From assembly GCA_964576515.1 (NCBI GenBank), contig CAZNUW010000012.1, positions 1 through 64,000 of the forward strand: a stretch of 64,000 bases of DNA, in the 5' to 3' direction. The translations under genes and the position numbers were made by a program. This DNA comes from SHVO01 sp964576515 (GTDB taxonomy: Bacteria > Pseudomonadota > Alphaproteobacteria > Rhodospirillales > Rhodospirillaceae). The notes under the pieces were generated by a model. The model ran no database searches. It saw only the letters and a list, made by a program, of their open reading frames with translations, and was not told where the DNA came from. Shown piece after piece: positions 23,980 through 36,236 of this stretch. Position 1 is the stretch's first letter, and each line of letters starts with the position of its first letter.

Positions 23980-26900
23980 ATGACCGAGGGGCACGGCAAA
24001 AAGAACGGCACAACGAAGTTGCAGAGAATCGCGCTACGGCGAACTTTGTGTTCGTCCGTGGTGGCGGCGGGCATCCTGATGCATGGCGTTACCCCATGGG
24101 CGATGTCTTCGGTCTACGCGGCGGAAGTGCGTTATCAAATTGATGTCGGCCCGGTCACCGTCGAGGAAGCGCTGAAGTACGTCGAGCGGGAGATGGGCGT
24201 CGACGTCGTTTTCTCTCCCGCGCAAGTGCGCGAACGCAGAAGCCCTGGCCTGCACGGCGATTACACGGCCCTTGAAGCCCTTCAGAAACTGCTGGCGGGG
24301 ACCGGTTTGGCCGCTAAGGCCAACGGCACGCAATACATCGTCGTTGAACAGCGGGCGAACGCCGGGCCTCAGTTCCAGCGTATGGCGGCTGCTCCGGGAA
24401 CGCCGCAACTTGAATCGGCGCAGCAGCGCGCAGCAGCGCCCGTCGTCGAGGAGGAAGTCGTTGTCACCGGCTCGCGCATTGTACGCGACGGTTACGAAGC
24501 CCCCACGCCGATGACCGTCCTCGATTCACAAGTTTTCCAGCAGCAGGCGACATCGAGCATCGCCGACGCCCTGGTGCAAATCCCCGCCTTTGCCGGCAAT
24601 ATCCGGCCGGCCAACACCGGCACGTCGGTCAGCGCGCAAGGTGCGGGACTCTCGATCCTGAACCTGCGCAGCATGGGGGCGGCGCGCACCCTCGTGCTGA
24701 TCGACGGCCAGCGCACCGTGAGTTCGCGGGCCGACGGCGTTGTCGACGTCGCCAACATCCCGCAAGCGCTCGTCCAGCGTGTCGACATGATTACCGGCGG
24801 CGCGTCGGCGATCTACGGTTCCGACGCGGTGACCGGCGTCGTCAACTTCATCCTTGATAAAAGCTTCACCGGCGTGAAAGGCGAAGTCTCCGCCGGTCTC
24901 ACCACATACGGCGACGATTTCAGCTACAAAACCGTGCTCACCGCCGGCGTTCCTTTCGCGGGCGGCCGCGGACACTGGCTCCTCAACGGTGAAATAAACA
25001 ACAAGGAGGGCATCCTCCACAGCGATCGTCCTTGGAACCGGTCGGCCCTCGGGATCCTGAACAATTCAGCGGCGAATATCGCGGCCGGGCAGCCCCAGCG
25101 CCTTGTGCGTATTCACACGGACTCCTGGCACACCCGCGGCGGCACGATCGCATCCGGCCCCTTGAAGGGCATTGCGTTCGGCCAGAACGGCACGCCGTAT
25201 ATGTTCAATTTCGGTCCGATCACCGATTCCACCTACACCTACGAGGGGGACTACGCCGCGGGCGTCACGCGTGTGGATACCTACTCGCTCGATCCGCGCG
25301 AATACCGCAAAGGACTGTTCACCCGCGTCGGCTATGACCTCACCGAGGAGGTCGAGGTCTTTGCTCAAGCCTCGTGGAACAATTCCTGGAATACCGGTGG
25401 CGCGTTCAGCCACTTTCAGCTCGGCAATGGCGCAACGATCCGCAGCGGTAACCCCTTCATTCCGGCCTCCGTTCAAGCGCAGATGACGACGCTGGGCGTC
25501 ACGCAATTCCAGCTCGGCAGCATGAACTACGATCTGCCGTTCATCAGGACGGAGTCCGATCGCACCACGAACCGCTATGTCGTCGGCATCAACGGCGGCT
25601 TCGACGCCTTCGATAAATCATGGGACTGGAATGCCTATTGGCAGAAGGGCATCACGCGCGTCGCCTACGACGCCTTGGGTCCGACACGCAATCCGTTGCG
25701 CGCGCAGGCCGCCGACGCCGTGCGCCATCCGACCACCGGCGCGATCGTTTGCCGGTCGACGCTCACAAATCCGAATGACGGCTGCGTGCCCTACAATCCT
25801 ATGGGTCTTGGGGTGAACGATTCGGCGGTCATAAACTTCCTCACCAGCGGCGGCGAACATCCGCACACCAACCACCGTATCACGCAGGATGTTGTCGCAG
25901 GGTCGGTCAGCGGCGATGTCTTCGACAACTGGGCGGGGCCGGTTTCGCTCGCGCTCTCGAGCGAATATCGCATCGAGAAGGCGCGCGCGAGGCCAAGCGC
26001 CGCGACCCTGACCAGCGATTGGTTTTCCGGCAACTTCCTTCCGTTCTCCGGCCGCTACTCGGTGTTGGAGGGCGCCGTGGAAACCATCGTTCCTCTGGTG
26101 AAGGACGCGGCCTTCGCGGATTCCTGGGACATCAGCGCCGCGATCCGCGGCACCAAGTACTCGACATCAGGTTATGTCACCACCTGGAAAGTCGGGAGCA
26201 CGTTCGAGCCGATCCCGGATATCCGCATCCGTGCGACAAGGTCCCGCGACATCCGGGCGCCGAACCTGCAAGAGCTGTACAATACCGTTAGCGGCGGGTT
26301 CACAACGCTGTTCGATCCCGTCACGGGCAGTTCGGCCGCGGCGCTTCAGACCAACGCCGGAAATCCGAATCTCGCGCCGGAAAAGGCCGACACGACCGAT
26401 ATCGGCGTCGTGCTGCGTCCGTCTTTCCTTCAAGGGTTCACCGCCTCGGTGGATTACTGGAACATCAGCATGAAGGGCGCGATCTCCACGCCCAGCAACA
26501 ATCAAATCGTCACCTTCTGCTTCCAGGGCATTCAATCGTATTGCAACGACATCACCCGCACCAACGGCATCATCACGGCCATCACGCGGCGCCCCGTGAA
26601 CATCGCCGTCCAGACGACGCGCGGCATCGATTTCGAGGCCAGCTACAACTTCAATGCCGGCGACATCATCTCATCCATGGACGGCCAGTTCGGCCTGCGC
26701 GTCCAGGTCACCAAATACATCAAGAACTATATCGACACGACGCTCGTGCCGCCGACGGACGATGTGGGCGAAATGCCCGGCGGCGCGCCGCCGAACTGGG
26801 CGGGCGTGGCCCGCATCGACTACCGCGCCGAAACGTGGTCGACAAATCTGACGGCCCGCGCGATGAGCTCCGGAACCTTGCGCAACACCTATATCGAATG

Positions 26901-27177
26901 TCAGGCGGCGTGCCCCATCGTCACGGTGCCGTACCTGACCGTCGACTATAATCACGCGCCCGGCTACTTCTATCTCGACTGGTCCGTCTCCAAGACCTTC
27001 GAGGTCAGCGGCGCCGAGGTCGAGACGTTCCTCAACATCAACAACGTTCTGAATACCGATCCGGGCATGATCCCGCGCGGATCCGACGAAATCGGTTACG
27101 AGCTTCCGACCACGAATATCGGCAAGTACGACACCCTCGGCCGGGTGTTCCGGGCCGGCGTGCGTTTCCGTCTATAA
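23980..27177 (+). CDS. TonB-dependent receptor with N-terminal STN signalling domain
   Basis: This is a 1065-aa outer-membrane active transporter. ATG 23980 follows AAGGGGAAC; the upstream frame is open but has no support. A signal peptide ends near residue 48 (SSVYAA). An STN domain spans ~50-123 (VEEALKYVEREMGVDVVFSP), then a plug domain with VVVTGSRI and GGASAIYGSDAVTGVVNFIL, then a long barrel ending RVFRAGVRFRL. The STN domain and the divergent fecI-fecR pair show that substrate binding signals into the cell. The substrate is unknown; a secreted amidase is encoded next. Confidence 0.94.
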   Translation: MTEGHGKKNGTTKLQRIALRRTLCSSVVAAGILMHGVTPWAMSSVYAAEVRYQIDVGPVTVEEALKYVEREMGVDVVFSPAQVRERRSPGLHGDYTALEALQKLLAGTGLAAKANGTQYIVVEQRANAGPQFQRMAAAPGTPQLESAQQRAAAPVVEEEVVVTGSRIVRDGYEAPTPMTVLDSQVFQQQATSSIADALVQIPAFAGNIRPANTGTSVSAQGAGLSILNLRSMGAARTLVLIDGQRTVSSRADGVVDVANIPQALVQRVDMITGGASAIYGSDAVTGVVNFILDKSFTGVKGEVSAGLTTYGDDFSYKTVLTAGVPFAGGRGHWLLNGEINNKEGILHSDRPWNRSALGILNNSAANIAAGQPQRLVRIHTDSWHTRGGTIASGPLKGIAFGQNGTPYMFNFGPITDSTYTYEGDYAAGVTRVDTYSLDPREYRKGLFTRVGYDLTEEVEVFAQASWNNSWNTGGAFSHFQLGNGATIRSGNPFIPASVQAQMTTLGVTQFQLGSMNYDLPFIRTESDRTTNRYVVGINGGFDAFDKSWDWNAYWQKGITRVAYDALGPTRNPLRAQAADAVRHPTTGAIVCRSTLTNPNDGCVPYNPMGLGVNDSAVINFLTSGGEHPHTNHRITQDVVAGSVSGDVFDNWAGPVSLALSSEYRIEKARARPSAATLTSDWFSGNFLPFSGRYSVLEGAVETIVPLVKDAAFADSWDISAAIRGTKYSTSGYVTTWKVGSTFEPIPDIRIRATRSRDIRAPNLQELYNTVSGGFTTLFDPVTGSSAAALQTNAGNPNLAPEKADTTDIGVVLRPSFLQGFTASVDYWNISMKGAISTPSNNQIVTFCFQGIQSYCNDITRTNGIITAITRRPVNIAVQTTRGIDFEASYNFNAGDIISSMDGQFGLRVQVTKYIKNYIDTTLVPPTDDVGEMPGGAPPNWAGVARIDYRAETWSTNLTARAMSSGTLRNTYIECQAACPIVTVPYLTVDYNHAPGYFYLDWSVSKTFEVSGAEVETFLNINNVLNTDPGMIPRGSDEIGYELPTTNIGKYDTLGRVFRAGVRFRL

Positions 27178-27184
27178 CATTGTT

Positions 27185-27213
27185 GAGGCGGTTGACCTGT
27201 GGTCAGCCGCCTC
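27185..27213 (+). other. Hairpin after the TonB receptor gene
   Basis: Thirteen-base arms GAGGCGGTTGACC (27185-27197) and GGTCAGCCGCCTC (27201-27213) pair with one G-U position around a three-base loop. There is no U-run. It may be an attenuator or mRNA-stabilising hairpin separating receptor from amidase expression. Confidence 0.6.
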
Positions 27214-27267
27214 GATCTCCAGCTATCATCGTCCCAGCCAGTATCCATGTTGAACCGAGGGGGCCCC

Positions 27268-28890
27268 ATGAAAACGATTCCGCGTCTTTTGGCGACCGTC
27301 GCCGCCGTTGCGCTTCTGTCCGCCGCGCCGTTGTCCGCGACGCCCGCGGCCGCCAAACAGGTGGCGCTCGATCAGATGACCATCGCCGACATCAACGCCG
27401 CCTTCGACGCGGGGACGCTGACGGCCGAACGGCTTGTGACCCTGACCCTTGCGCGCATCGCGGCCTATGACGAGAAAGGGCCCGGATTGAATGCGGTCAT
27501 GGCGCTCAATCCCAAGGCGCTTGAGATCGCCCGCGCGCTCGACGCCGAACGCAAGGCCAAGGGGCCGCGCTCGCCGCTTCACGGCATTCCCATGGTCTTC
27601 AAGGATAATTTCGACACGGTCGATATGCCCACCACCGGCGGCTCGATCCTGCTCGAAGGCAATATGCCGCCCGACGACGCCTTCGTGGTGAAGAAGCTGC
27701 GCGACGCGGGCGCGATCATCCTTGCCAAGGTGAACCTCTCGGAATTCGCCGCCGCGGGCGCCAACAGTTCCCTCGGCGGCCAGTCGAAGAACCCGCACAA
27801 TCTGCTGCGCTCGCCGGCGGGATCGTCGGGCGGGTCCGGCGTCGCCATCGCCGCGAACTTCGGCGTCGTCGGTTTCGGCTCCGATACCGGTGGGTCCATC
27901 CGCGGGCCGTCGACCGCGAACGGCATTGTCGGCTTGAAGCCGACCCACGGCCTCTTGTCCCGCGACGGCATCATCCCCTTGGCCTTGAGTTTCGATACCG
28001 GCGGCCCGATGACTCGCAGCGTCTACGACATCGCCGCGTCGCTGGGCCCCATGGCCGGCGTCGATCCGGCCGACGAGGCCACCAAGAAAAGCGCCGGCAA
28101 GGTCGAGAAGGACTACACCAAGCATCTCAACGCCAACGCCCTCAAGGGCGCGCGCATCGGCATCGCCCGCGACTTCATGAAACAGGACGAGGAAGTCGAT
28201 TGGATCATCGAGTCCGCGCTCGCGACCATGCGGGCGAAAGGCGCGACCATCGTCGATGTGCGTTATCCGAAGTGGCTGCTCGACAGCATGGGCGAGATCT
28301 ACACCACCATTCGCTGGCCGGAGTTTCCCGTCCAGATCGGCGAATATTTGAAAACAACGGGACCGAAGTATCCGAAAACGCTGGCCGAGATGATCGAGCG
28401 TTCCAAAACCATCGTCAGCCCGCGTCCCGACGGCGCCGGGCCGAACACGACCCGCTGGACGCTGTTCGAGCGCGAACTCGCCTCCGGTTCGATGACCGAC
28501 TACAAATATACGTCGATGCACGATCACATGATGCCGCACATCCGCGCCATCATCGAAGGCATCTTCGCCGCCAATAAACTCGACGCCTATGTGTACCCGA
28601 CCTCTCCGCGCCGGCCCGGCACCATCGCGGAAGTGCCCGGCGGCGGTGGGGGCGGAGGATACAGCGGGACCAACTACGCGAACCTGTCGGGCTTCCCCGA
28701 CCTGATCGTTCCGGCCGGTTTCACCAACGACGATCTTCCGGTCGGCATCTCGTTCTTCGGACTGGCCTTCACGGAGCCGAAACTGCTCGCGCTGGGCTAC
28801 GCGTTCGAGCAGGCGAGCCACGCCCGCCGTCTGCCCGTCACGACGCCGCTGCTTGAAGGCGAGATGATCGAAGTCCCGGACGCGCGCTAG
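27268..28890 (+). CDS. Secreted amidase (amidase-signature family)
   Basis: ATG 27268 follows a GAGGGGG ribosome-binding site and gives 540 aa with a signal peptide (LLATVAAVALLSAAPLSATPAAA, residues ~7-29). The Ser-cisSer-Lys catalytic set is visible: Lys112 in GIPMVFKDNFD, Ser186 in AGSSGGSG and Ser210 in DTGGSIRGPS. Members hydrolyse amide bonds from small acyl amides to N-acyl amino acids. Export is unusual for the family, and the gene directly follows an STN-type TonB receptor, suggesting periplasmic processing of the imported ligand (inference). Confidence 0.92.
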   Translation: MKTIPRLLATVAAVALLSAAPLSATPAAAKQVALDQMTIADINAAFDAGTLTAERLVTLTLARIAAYDEKGPGLNAVMALNPKALEIARALDAERKAKGPRSPLHGIPMVFKDNFDTVDMPTTGGSILLEGNMPPDDAFVVKKLRDAGAIILAKVNLSEFAAAGANSSLGGQSKNPHNLLRSPAGSSGGSGVAIAANFGVVGFGSDTGGSIRGPSTANGIVGLKPTHGLLSRDGIIPLALSFDTGGPMTRSVYDIAASLGPMAGVDPADEATKKSAGKVEKDYTKHLNANALKGARIGIARDFMKQDEEVDWIIESALATMRAKGATIVDVRYPKWLLDSMGEIYTTIRWPEFPVQIGEYLKTTGPKYPKTLAEMIERSKTIVSPRPDGAGPNTTRWTLFERELASGSMTDYKYTSMHDHMMPHIRAIIEGIFAANKLDAYVYPTSPRRPGTIAEVPGGGGGGGYSGTNYANLSGFPDLIVPAGFTNDDLPVGISFFGLAFTEPKLLALGYAFEQASHARRLPVTTPLLEGEMIEVPDAR

Positions 28891-28908
28891 TCCGGGGCCG
28901 ATACAGTC

Positions 28909-29523
28909 TTACGGCCTGTTCCCCGTTTCGTCCGCCGTCTTGTCCGTCGCGGGCGTTTCGGGGTTCAGGCTATGACGCATGATGATGGGGATCATCGCGA
29001 AACTGAAGGCGATGGTCAGCGGCATCACCCCGAACACCTTGAAGCTGACCCAGAAATCCGTCGACGAATTGCGCCACACCACCTCGTTCAGCGCGGCGAG
29101 GAAAACGAAGAAACAGATCCAGGCCCAGGTGATCAGGCGCCACCCCCGTTCGGTCAATTGCAGCGCGCCTTCCAGCACCAGCTTGATGAGCAGGCGGTTC
29201 GTCAGCACGCCGAACAGAAGGATCGCGGCGAAGAGTAAATTGATGATCGTCGGCTTCAGTTTGATGAACAGTTCGTCGTTCAGCCATAACGTCAGGCCGC
29301 CGAAGACCAGCACGAAGCCCGCCGTCACCAGCGGCATGACCGGGACCGTGCGCATGAGGGCGTAGGAGGCGCCGAGCGCCACCACCGTCGCCGCCATGAA
29401 CGCGCCGGTGCCCGCGAAAATGCCCGCGCGGTTGTTCACGATGAAAAAGATGATGAGGGGGCCCATCTCCAGCGCGAACTTGAGGAGCGGGTTGACCTGC
29501 GGCTTATCGGATTTTTCTGTCAT
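28909..29523 (-). CDS. yciB: Septation protein A / YciB (IspZ) inner membrane protein
   Basis: YciB family proteins are polytopic inner membrane proteins linked to cell envelope and division integrity. Five or six helices can be traced in 204 aa. The family-typical start NPLLKFALEMGPLIIFFIVN (residues ~11-30), KPTIINLLFAAILLFG and the segment NEVVWRNSSTDFWVSFKVFG (~145-164) are present. It is convergent with the amidase gene, 18 bases apart. Confidence 0.93.
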   Translation of the reverse strand: MTEKSDKPQVNPLLKFALEMGPLIIFFIVNNRAGIFAGTGAFMAATVVALGASYALMRTVPVMPLVTAGFVLVFGGLTLWLNDELFIKLKPTIINLLFAAILLFGVLTNRLLIKLVLEGALQLTERGWRLITWAWICFFVFLAALNEVVWRNSSTDFWVSFKVFGVMPLTIAFSFAMIPIIMRHSLNPETPATDKTADETGNRP

Positions 29524-29766
29524 GTCCCGGGTTATACGGGAGCGCGCTGTGCCTCGCCAGCGACCAGATTAATCGCACTGACCGACCGGCCGGTTAATGC
29601 GATGTCGCGCATATTTTTCGCTAAAATCCAGGGGTTTATGACGGTTTCCGCCGCGTACTTTTTGTGAAAGTTTATGTCTCGCTATGCTATGGCTGTAAGC
29701 GCTCCGCGTCATCCGGTCGGCTGAGTCGGGGAGGCCTTCGGAAACGTTCTCAGAGACGGAATCCAT

Positions 29767-31299
<1,533 letters not shown>

Positions 31300-31310
31300 G
31301 GGTCGCTCAC

Positions 31311-33317
<2,007 letters not shown>

Positions 33318-33318
33318 G

Positions 33319-33624
33319 GTGACGCCGGACGGCGGTCTCGCCACCTTCACTCTGAAAATCTTCGGGCGGGTCCAAGGCGTAGGCTACCGCGCCTGGGCCG
33401 CGCAGAAGGCCCGTAAACTTGGCCTCACCGGCTGGGTTCGCAACCTCACCGACGGAACTGTCGAATGCGTTGCGCAAGGTCCGCGCGACGCCGTCGAGGC
33501 CTTGACCGCCGCTTGTCAGGCGGGCCCCGTTCTCGCGCGCGTCACCCAGGTCGACAGAAAAGAGATCGCTCAGGGCGAAACATTCCCCGACTTCCAGCAA
33601 CGCCCGACCGCGGATCCGGGTTAG
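33319..33624 (+). CDS. acyP: Acylphosphatase
   Basis: Acylphosphatases hydrolyse carboxyl-phosphate bonds. The two signatures are clear: GRVQGVGYRAWAAQKA (catalytic Arg, residues ~16-31) and GWVRNLTDGTVECVAQG (catalytic Asn, ~37-53). The GTG start lies one base after the pccA stop, so it is translated from the same message. At 101 aa it has a short tail beyond the ~90-aa norm. Confidence 0.92.
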   Translation: MTPDGGLATFTLKIFGRVQGVGYRAWAAQKARKLGLTGWVRNLTDGTVECVAQGPRDAVEALTAACQAGPVLARVTQVDRKEIAQGETFPDFQQRPTADPG

Positions 33625-33655
33625 GCAAGACCTCGCACGATACATTTCGTTATTT

Positions 33656-33688
33656 CCCTCCCCTGAAAGGGGAGGGCTGGGAGGGGGC
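33656..33688. repeat. GC-rich palindromic repeat (copy R2)
   Basis: CCCTCCCC TGAAA GGGGAGGG followed by CTGGGAGGGGGCG. It is almost identical to the copy at 48498-48532. It sits between convergent acyP and the CBS gene and could double as a bidirectional stem. Confidence 0.8.
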
Positions 33689-33707
33689 GTTTTCTGCTCG
33701 CGCGGCC

Positions 33708-34148
33708 TTAAATATGCGCGTGAATGTTCTGATTCGGCCGCGAGATCGCGCTTAAGGCCTCGCCGGCTTCGTCGCGCGTGAGTCGCGTGGCCGCCATATC
33801 TCCGAGGGATAGGATGCCGACCAGCCGCTTCGTGCGGCTCAACACCGGCAGGCGCTTCACTTGCAGCCGGGCCATCTTGCGCGCGGCCTCGTCGCTGGAA
33901 TCGTCCTCGAACAGATACTGCACGTCCGTCGACATCACATCGCGCACGCGCGTCTCATCGGGGATGCGCCCGCGCGCGACCGCGCGGGTGACGATATCGC
34001 GGTCGGTCAGCATCCCGACGAGGCGGTCGAACTCGGCCACGGGCAGGACGCCGAAGTCTTCCTCCGCCATTTTCCGCGCGGCGTCCTGGATGGTGTCGGT
34101 CGGCGCGATCAGTTCCACGACGCGGGTCATCAGGTCGGCGACTTGCAT
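33708..34148 (-). CDS. Stand-alone CBS-pair protein
   Basis: The 146-aa protein is two CBS motifs with little else: ADLMTRVVELIAPTDTIQDA (CBS1, residues ~4-23) with GVLPVAEFDRLVGMLTDRDI, then VRDVMSTDVQYLFEDDSSDE (CBS2, ~68-87) with RLPVLSRTKRLVGILSLGDM. CBS pairs bind adenosyl nucleotides and act as energy sensors in larger proteins; stand-alone ones are usually regulators of unknown partners. A GGGAGA ribosome-binding site supports the ATG. Confidence 0.9.
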   Translation of the reverse strand: MQVADLMTRVVELIAPTDTIQDAARKMAEEDFGVLPVAEFDRLVGMLTDRDIVTRAVARGRIPDETRVRDVMSTDVQYLFEDDSSDEAARKMARLQVKRLPVLSRTKRLVGILSLGDMAATRLTRDEAGEALSAISRPNQNIHAHI

Positions 34149-34184
34149 GGCGCTTCTCCCATAAAAAGAAACCGCGCCGCCAGC

Positions 34185-34463
34185 TTAACCCCGGGCGACG
34201 CGGAGTCCATAAAGGGCAGGTGGTTCGTCGAGGGGCGGATCACCCGGATAACGATCATCGTTATTGTGGACGCCGTCATCGCCCCGGTCGGCGTCGATCC
34301 CGTTAGGGATGCCGTCCTCGTCGAAATCCCGGTTTTCCCACGCGGCTTCATTTTCCCGGGCAAATTGTGCGGGACGGCGGGCATCGCGGTCACTGTCCTC
34401 GTCATACACGGTGGACGAGGGGACGCCCGTGCGCGGCCCGAAGTCCTGCAGCGACACCCTCAT
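34185..34463 (-). CDS. Hypothetical acidic protein with Ca-binding-like Asp-rich repeat
   Basis: The 92-aa frame from ATG 34463 (MRVSLQDFGPRTG) ends in a segment rich in Asp: DFDEDGIPNGIDADRGDDGV (residues ~52-71), resembling thrombospondin type 3 DxDxDG calcium loops. GGAG is present 14-18 bases upstream, so the start is uncertain; an open frame runs to 34580. No signal peptide was recognised. It is 36 bases upstream of the CBS gene on the same strand. Whether it is translated is not certain. Confidence 0.45.
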   Translation of the reverse strand: MRVSLQDFGPRTGVPSSTVYDEDSDRDARRPAQFARENEAAWENRDFDEDGIPNGIDADRGDDGVHNNDDRYPGDPPLDEPPALYGLRVARG

Positions 34464-34511
34464 GCCGGCATGGCTCGCTCCTTTTTTTGTTCTATCGCCT
34501 GCGTGTCTCGG

Positions 34512-34530
34512 ACGGGCGTTCAACGCCCGT
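34512..34530. promoter_or_regulatory. 19-bp palindrome upstream of the toxin-antitoxin genes
   Basis: ACGGGCGTT-C-AACGCCCGT is a perfect palindrome with a one-base centre, 85 bp before the antitoxin start. It could be an outer operator or a stem; function inferred. Confidence 0.45.
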
Positions 34531-34552
34531 TGTGGGTGCTGGAGACGAAAAC

Positions 34553-34578
34553 GAAATGTAGCAACGTGACTACATTTC
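34553..34578. promoter_or_regulatory. Probable toxin-antitoxin operator (9-bp inverted repeat)
   Basis: GAAATGTAG (34553-34561) and CTACATTTC (34570-34578) form a perfect inverted repeat with an 8-base spacer, 36 bp before the antitoxin ATG. Phd-type antitoxins, alone and with their toxin, bind such repeats to repress their own promoter (established for the family). Confidence 0.7.
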
Positions 34579-34614
34579 ATGTAAGCTTATGACCTTCTTG
34601 TTGAGGTGCGTCCC

Positions 34615-34872
34615 ATGAAGGTCACGAAACTCTCCAGCCGCGAGTTCAATCAGGACGTCAGCCGGGCGAAACGCGCGGCCGACAAAGGGCCGGTCGTGAT
34701 CACGGATCGCGGCGCGCCCGCTTATGTTCTGATGAATCACGAGGCCTATAAGCGTCTTTCAGGGGAGGGCGGATCGATTCTCGAGGCGCTTCATTATCCG
34801 GGCGCCGATCAGGTCGAGTTTGAAACGCCGCCGCGAAGCGACAAGACGTTCCGCGCCATTGATCTGTCTTGA
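34615..34872 (+). CDS. Phd/YefM-family antitoxin
   Basis: The 85-aa protein (ATG 34615, MKVTKLSSREFNQDVSRAKR) has the Phd/YefM DNA-binding fold: REFNQDVSRAKRAADKGPVV then ITDRGAPAYVLMNHEAYKRL at residues ~27-50. The C-terminal ~30 residues are the toxin-binding tail. An inverted repeat upstream is the likely operator. Its stop shares a base with the toxin start. The GTG at 34606 is a less likely start. Confidence 0.92.
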   Translation: MKVTKLSSREFNQDVSRAKRAADKGPVVITDRGAPAYVLMNHEAYKRLSGEGGSILEALHYPGADQVEFETPPRSDKTFRAIDLS

Positions 34873-35285
34873 TGTATCTTCTCGATACGAATGTCTTATC
34901 CGAACTGCGGCGCGGGAAACGCGCGCACGCGAACGTCGTCGCATGGGCGGGTACGGTTCATCCGGCGGACCTCTTTCTTTCCGCCATTACGATTCTTGAG
35001 ATCGAGCGCGGGATATTGCTCGTCGCGCGGAGGGACAAGAAGCAAGGCGCCTTGCTTCGCGCCTGGTTGGACGAGCGTGTTCTGCCGCAATTCGACGGAC
35101 GCATTTTACCCGTGGATGCCTCTGTCGCGGTGGCGTGCGCCGCGCTTCAGGTTCCCAATCCGCGCCCGCATCTCGATGCCTTGATCGCCGCGACCGCCCG
35201 CGTCCATCGCCTCAAACTCGCAACCCGGAATGTGAGCGACTTTGAGGATTTTGGCGTCGAACTCATCAATCCTTGGGAACAATAA
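34872..35285 (+). CDS. PIN-domain toxin (VapC family)
   Basis: PIN toxins are Mg-dependent RNases that cut tRNA or rRNA. The acidic site is visible: Asp in YLLDTNVLSELRRG (residues ~3-16), Glu in ITILEIERGILL, Asp in HLDALIAATA, and the C-terminal LATRNVSDFEDFGVELINPW is typical. At 137 aa it is complete. ATG 34872 overlaps the antitoxin stop by one base, the standard coupling in such pairs. Confidence 0.93.
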   Translation: MYLLDTNVLSELRRGKRAHANVVAWAGTVHPADLFLSAITILEIERGILLVARRDKKQGALLRAWLDERVLPQFDGRILPVDASVAVACAALQVPNPRPHLDALIAATARVHRLKLATRNVSDFEDFGVELINPWEQ

Positions 35286-35308
35286 GGATCGCGCACGTAC
35301 GCGTTCCC

Positions 35309-36019
35309 TCAGATTTTGTGCGACATGGGATCCGAGAGCGCGGCGCGGAATACCTCTTCAAACGACGCGCGCAACGCGGCATCCGCCTCCGCCAGGGTCG
35401 TCGCATGACCCAGCGCGCGTAAGGATGTGACACCATGCGCGGAGATCCCGCACGGCACGATCCCGGAAAAATGCTCCAGTGTCGGCGCGACGTTGAGCGC
35501 GATCCCATGGAACGTCACCCAGTGGCGCACGCGGATGCCAAGGGCGGCGATCTTGTCCTCGCGCCCGTCATGGTTCACCCAGATTCCGATGCGTCCCTCG
35601 CGCCGTTCGCCGGTCACGCCCAGCTTGGCCAGGGTGCGGATCAGCCATTCTTCCAGGTTGCGCACCAGGCGGCGCACGTCCGCGCCGCGGTCGGGGCGGC
35701 TCAAGTTCAGCATCACATAGGCCACCCGTTGTCCGGGGCCGTGATAGGTGTACTCGCCGCCGCGTCCCGTGGCGTAAACCGGGAACCGGTCGGGCGCCAG
35801 GAGGTCGGCCGATTTGGCGCTGGTGCCGGCCGTGTAAAGGGGTGGGTGTTCCAGGAACCACACGCACTCCGGCGCGGTTCCGGCCCGGATTTCGGCGATC
35901 CGCGCCTCCATGAAGGCCAGGGCCTCCGGGTAGGGCACAGGCGCCGCCGAGACCCGCAGTTCCACAGGGGGCGCGTCGGGGCCGGAAAGCGGGGCGGCGG
36001 ACGGTGAAATCTGGTCCAT
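35309..36019 (-). CDS. lipB: Lipoyl(octanoyl) transferase
   Basis: LipB moves octanoate from acyl carrier protein to the lipoyl domains of dehydrogenases. I use ATG 36019 (MDQISPSAAPL, 236 aa); the frame is open further but the added residues are unlike LipB. HPPLYTAG, GRGGEYTYHGPGQRVAYVML, the catalytic Lys in REDKIAALGIRVRHWVTFHG and the catalytic Cys in GIVPCGI are all present. It is convergent with the VapC gene. Confidence 0.94.
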   Translation of the reverse strand: MDQISPSAAPLSGPDAPPVELRVSAAPVPYPEALAFMEARIAEIRAGTAPECVWFLEHPPLYTAGTSAKSADLLAPDRFPVYATGRGGEYTYHGPGQRVAYVMLNLSRPDRGADVRRLVRNLEEWLIRTLAKLGVTGERREGRIGIWVNHDGREDKIAALGIRVRHWVTFHGIALNVAPTLEHFSGIVPCGISAHGVTSLRALGHATTLAEADAALRASFEEVFRAALSDPMSHKI

Positions 36020-36151
36020 ACCCTCCCGATTACTCCCGTTTGGGCCCGTAAAACAAGGTGATGGAAACCTCGTTTGCGTTTCTTGCATGGCTTGAATCAA
36101 TCTGGTATTCCACCGCCTCCTTTCCGGGACGGGTCACCGTCCTACACGGAT

Positions 36152-36236
36152 GCGGTCGTGGCGGAATTGGTAGACGCGCAGCGTTGAGGTCGCTGTGGGG
36201 CAACCCGTGGAAGTTCGAGTCTTCTCGACCGCACCA
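36152..36236 (+). tRNA. tRNA-Leu (anticodon GAG)
   Basis: The acceptor stem GCGGTCG pairs with CGACCGC, followed by the discriminator A and an encoded CCA. The anticodon stem CAGCG/CGCTG encloses TTGAGGT, giving anticodon GAG, which reads CUC and CUU. A long variable arm (TGGGGCAACCCG) is expected for tRNA-Leu, and the T-loop TTCGAGT is normal. Confidence 0.96.

Noticed and set aside
34606..34614. GTG 34606 as the antitoxin start
   Set aside because: ATG 34615 fits the family start (MKVTKLSSREF) and has better spacing to GAGG.
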